DNA of 64,000 nt from assembly GCA_035690495.1 (NCBI GenBank), contig DASSKK010000028.1, positions 55,582 through 119,581 of the forward strand, given 5' to 3'. Shown here piece after piece: positions 62,809 to 64,000 of the stretch (position 1 is the stretch's first letter; every line of letters starts with the position of its first letter). Both the position numbers and the translations under genes were made by a program. The DNA comes from DASSKK01 sp035690495 (GTDB taxonomy: Bacteria; Actinomycetota; Actinomycetes; Propionibacteriales; Nocardioidaceae). Under the pieces are notes generated by a model, which did no database searches, was not told the origin of the DNA, and worked only from the letters and a program-made list of their open reading frames with translations.

Positions 62809-63072
62809 ATGTCGACCTTTCGCACCGTGCTGGAACCGACCGGCGGCAACAACGTCGGCATCGTTGTGCCAGAGGAAGTCGTCTTGTCCTTCGAACGCGG
62901 CAAGCGGGTTCCGGTCATCGTCACGATCGACGGCGACTACACCTACAAGACGTCGATCGGTGTCATGGGCGGCCGCTACCTGGTGTCTTTCAACGCCGAG
63001 ACCCGCAAGCAGACCGGGCGCGCAGCCGGCGACGAGGTGCAGGTGGAGCTCACCGTCGACCCGGAACGCTGA
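62809..63072 (+). CDS. DUF1905 protein
   Basis: 87 residues. FRTVLEPTGGNNVGIVVPEEVVLSF, then KRVPVIVTIDGDYTYKTSIGVMGGRYLVSF is the DUF1905 beta-barrel fold (PF08922), usually found alone or fused to a YdeI/OmdA-like domain, function unknown. ATG 62809 follows GAAGGAG. The 62599-62808 stretch before it (210 bases) only holds the thioredoxin and DUF1905 promoters; nothing else was seen. Confidence 0.85.
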   Translation: MSTFRTVLEPTGGNNVGIVVPEEVVLSFERGKRVPVIVTIDGDYTYKTSIGVMGGRYLVSFNAETRKQTGRAAGDEVQVELTVDPER

Positions 63073-63372
63073 CCGGCCGCGCCGATCGACCAGGCGTTCT
63101 CGGTCAGGTGCTGCCTTTCGGTCGGGTGCGCCGCCTGCCACTGGTGCCACGAGGTTGATCGGTTGGCGGAGGTCGATGGAAATCTGCGAAACCGCAGGTC
63201 AGCGGCCTGATCGCGGTTCGCGCCGAATCGGCGGATGCCGTCGTTGGACACCGTTTCCGGGGCTTCGTGCATCACTTTCGTGCATCACTTTGGCCCCATC
63301 ACTGGTCCGCCAGTGGCAGCCCGATCTCCTCGGCGTGGGGCGACCCTAGGCGCGGGCGAGGAGGTCGTCAGT
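63073..63372. other. 300-base intergenic stretch without a gene
   Basis: A tandem 13-bp duplication CGTGCATCACTTT (63264-63290 area) stands out. No convincing reading frame, hairpin or RNA gene was found. Confidence 0.5.
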
Positions 63373-63759
63373 TCAGCCGCCTTCGGAGATCATCGGCAGG
63401 AGTTGGGCTCTTGTCGGGCGGTCGGGTCCCATCGAGAAGACGGCGTGGCCGTCGTTCGCGATGGTGCGGTCGATGGCGTCGAGCCCCGCGAGCAGGTCAG
63501 TCTCCAGCGCAGTGACGTCGAGCAGGTAGTCGCGGAAGATCACGACCGACGGAGTGGCGGCGTGTTGGGAAGCGAGGTACTTCGTGAGCCTCTTGTCCGC
63601 GGTGAGGAGCACCGCGTCGTTCTGGCGACACCAGGCGAAGATGTCCTCATCGAGGCTGCGTTCCATGCCCAGATCGCTGGTGTGCTGCGCGTCGTGCCCT
63701 TCGGCTTCGAGCCGATCGGCCAGTGTCGACGGGAGATTCTGATCGACGAGGAACTTCAC
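63373..63759 (-). CDS. DUF5615 PIN-like toxin
   Basis: 128 residues from GTG 63759. VKFLVDQNLPSTLADRLEAEGHDAQHTSDLGMERSLDEDIFAWC, then NDAVLLTADKRLTKYL, matches the DUF5615 PIN-like group, whose members pair with DUF433 antitoxins. The metal-site acidic residues are D5 of VDQNLP and the later DEDIFAW and TADKR. It overlaps the DUF433 gene by four bases. RNase role inferred. Confidence 0.85.
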   Translation of the reverse strand: MKFLVDQNLPSTLADRLEAEGHDAQHTSDLGMERSLDEDIFAWCRQNDAVLLTADKRLTKYLASQHAATPSVVIFRDYLLDVTALETDLLAGLDAIDRTIANDGHAVFSMGPDRPTRAQLLPMISEGG

Positions 63760-63992
63760 GCGGGCTGAGCGGTCGGTAGGTAGAAGTCGCGATCCGCCAG
63801 GGCCGCCGCGTAGCCGAGAACCTGGTGCACGTCCTCGATCTCGAGGAAGTCGAAACTCTCGCGGATCTCGTCGAACGTCTTGCCAGCGGCCAGGAGTTCC
63901 AGCAACTGCTGTGCGCTGAACCTGTAGCCGCGGATGCACGGCTGCCCGCCGAGCTTGCCGGGCTCCACGGTTAGCCGGTCGAAGCCGGGCAC
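63756..63992 (-). CDS. DUF433 antitoxin (start near the window edge)
   Basis: 78 residues from GTG 63992: FDRLTVEPGKLGGQPCIRGYRFSAQQLLELLAAGKTFDEI is the DUF433 helix-turn-helix-like fold, then LEIEDVHQVLGYAAALADRD. It probably neutralises the overlapping DUF5615 protein and binds the promoter, which lies outside the window; a longer start upstream cannot be excluded. Confidence 0.85.
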   Translation of the reverse strand: MPGFDRLTVEPGKLGGQPCIRGYRFSAQQLLELLAAGKTFDEIRESFDFLEIEDVHQVLGYAAALADRDFYLPTAQPA

Positions 63993-64000
63993 GGTGCTGG

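Overview
The window is chromosomal DNA of a high-GC actinobacterium. The signs are GC-rich wobble positions, many GTG starts, short overlaps between genes (ATGA/GTGA), a mycothiol S-conjugate amidase gene, DUF501 and DUF4307 genes, the fused L25/CTC ribosomal protein and a DUF222-HNH gene. Gene order (glmU-prs-rplY-pth ... mfd-mazG ... eno-ftsB-DUF501-ppx ... cbs ... metB ... ilvA-greA-DUF4307-mca) is the conserved actinobacterial core backbone. Gene style fits Nocardioidaceae (Nocardioides or a relative); that family-level call is inference.

Layout. 1-4.0 kb: an ABC-F ATPase cut by the window edge, a MarR regulator divergent from a tam/VOC/P-loop cluster with two matching operators. 4.0-6.9 kb: a methyltransferase remnant, a VapBC pair, and a fatty-acid desaturase followed by its TetR regulator behind a 27-bp palindrome. 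7.0-12.2 kb: tRNA-Gln with a duplicated 5' half, a palindrome cluster, then glmU, prs, a Nudix gene, rplY and pth. 12.2-19 kb: a secreted protein, an acetate-transporter-like protein, a secreted lipase, cysQ, a P-loop kinase, a LigD-type polymerase, a truncated gene and an MgtC-like protein. 19-24.2 kb: mfd, a SurA-like lipoprotein and a mazG whose coding region holds a tandem 30-bp repeat. 24.2-31.9 kb (accessory): VapBC, a frameshifted LPXTG surface protein, a large LuxR-type regulator, DUF222-HNH and a frameshifted HIT gene. 32-36 kb: eno, ftsB, DUF501, ppx, then VapBC. 36-41.3 kb: family 5 uracil-DNA glycosylase, HipBA, a tRNA with anticodon TAA, decayed repeat-rich DNA, a Bax1-type membrane protein and a GDSL hydrolase. 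41.3-54.2 kb: cbs, a two-gene ABC exporter, YihY, a GH2 glycosidase, a frameshifted MFS gene with a beheaded ArsR regulator, an MFS transporter, msrA and VapBC. 54.2-64 kb: metB, a GlmL/MutL-type ATPase, DedA, PRC-barrel, ilvA, greA, mca, thioredoxin, DUF1905 and a DUF433/DUF5615 pair.

Common themes. (1) Six toxin-antitoxin loci lie in 64 kb. (2) About a dozen genes, including four of the antitoxins, have a TAnnnT -10 element only 5-7 bases before the start codon and so look leaderless; the DUF4307/mca pair shares one palindromic -10 in a 23-bp gap. (3) At least five families of short palindromic repeats sit after stop codons, inside mazG, at a tRNA end and at the truncated front of an arsR-type gene. 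(4) Three genes carry single-base frameshifts, which may be real decay or assembly errors. cbs and metB (transsulfuration), cysQ, mca and msrA give the window a sulfur-metabolism and redox content, though these genes are not one operon. No complete new multi-gene system was identified. The strongest unusual signals are the repeat array inside mazG, the symmetric DUF4307/mca promoter, and the class I tRNA(UAA) whose 3' end is copied in nearby repeats.
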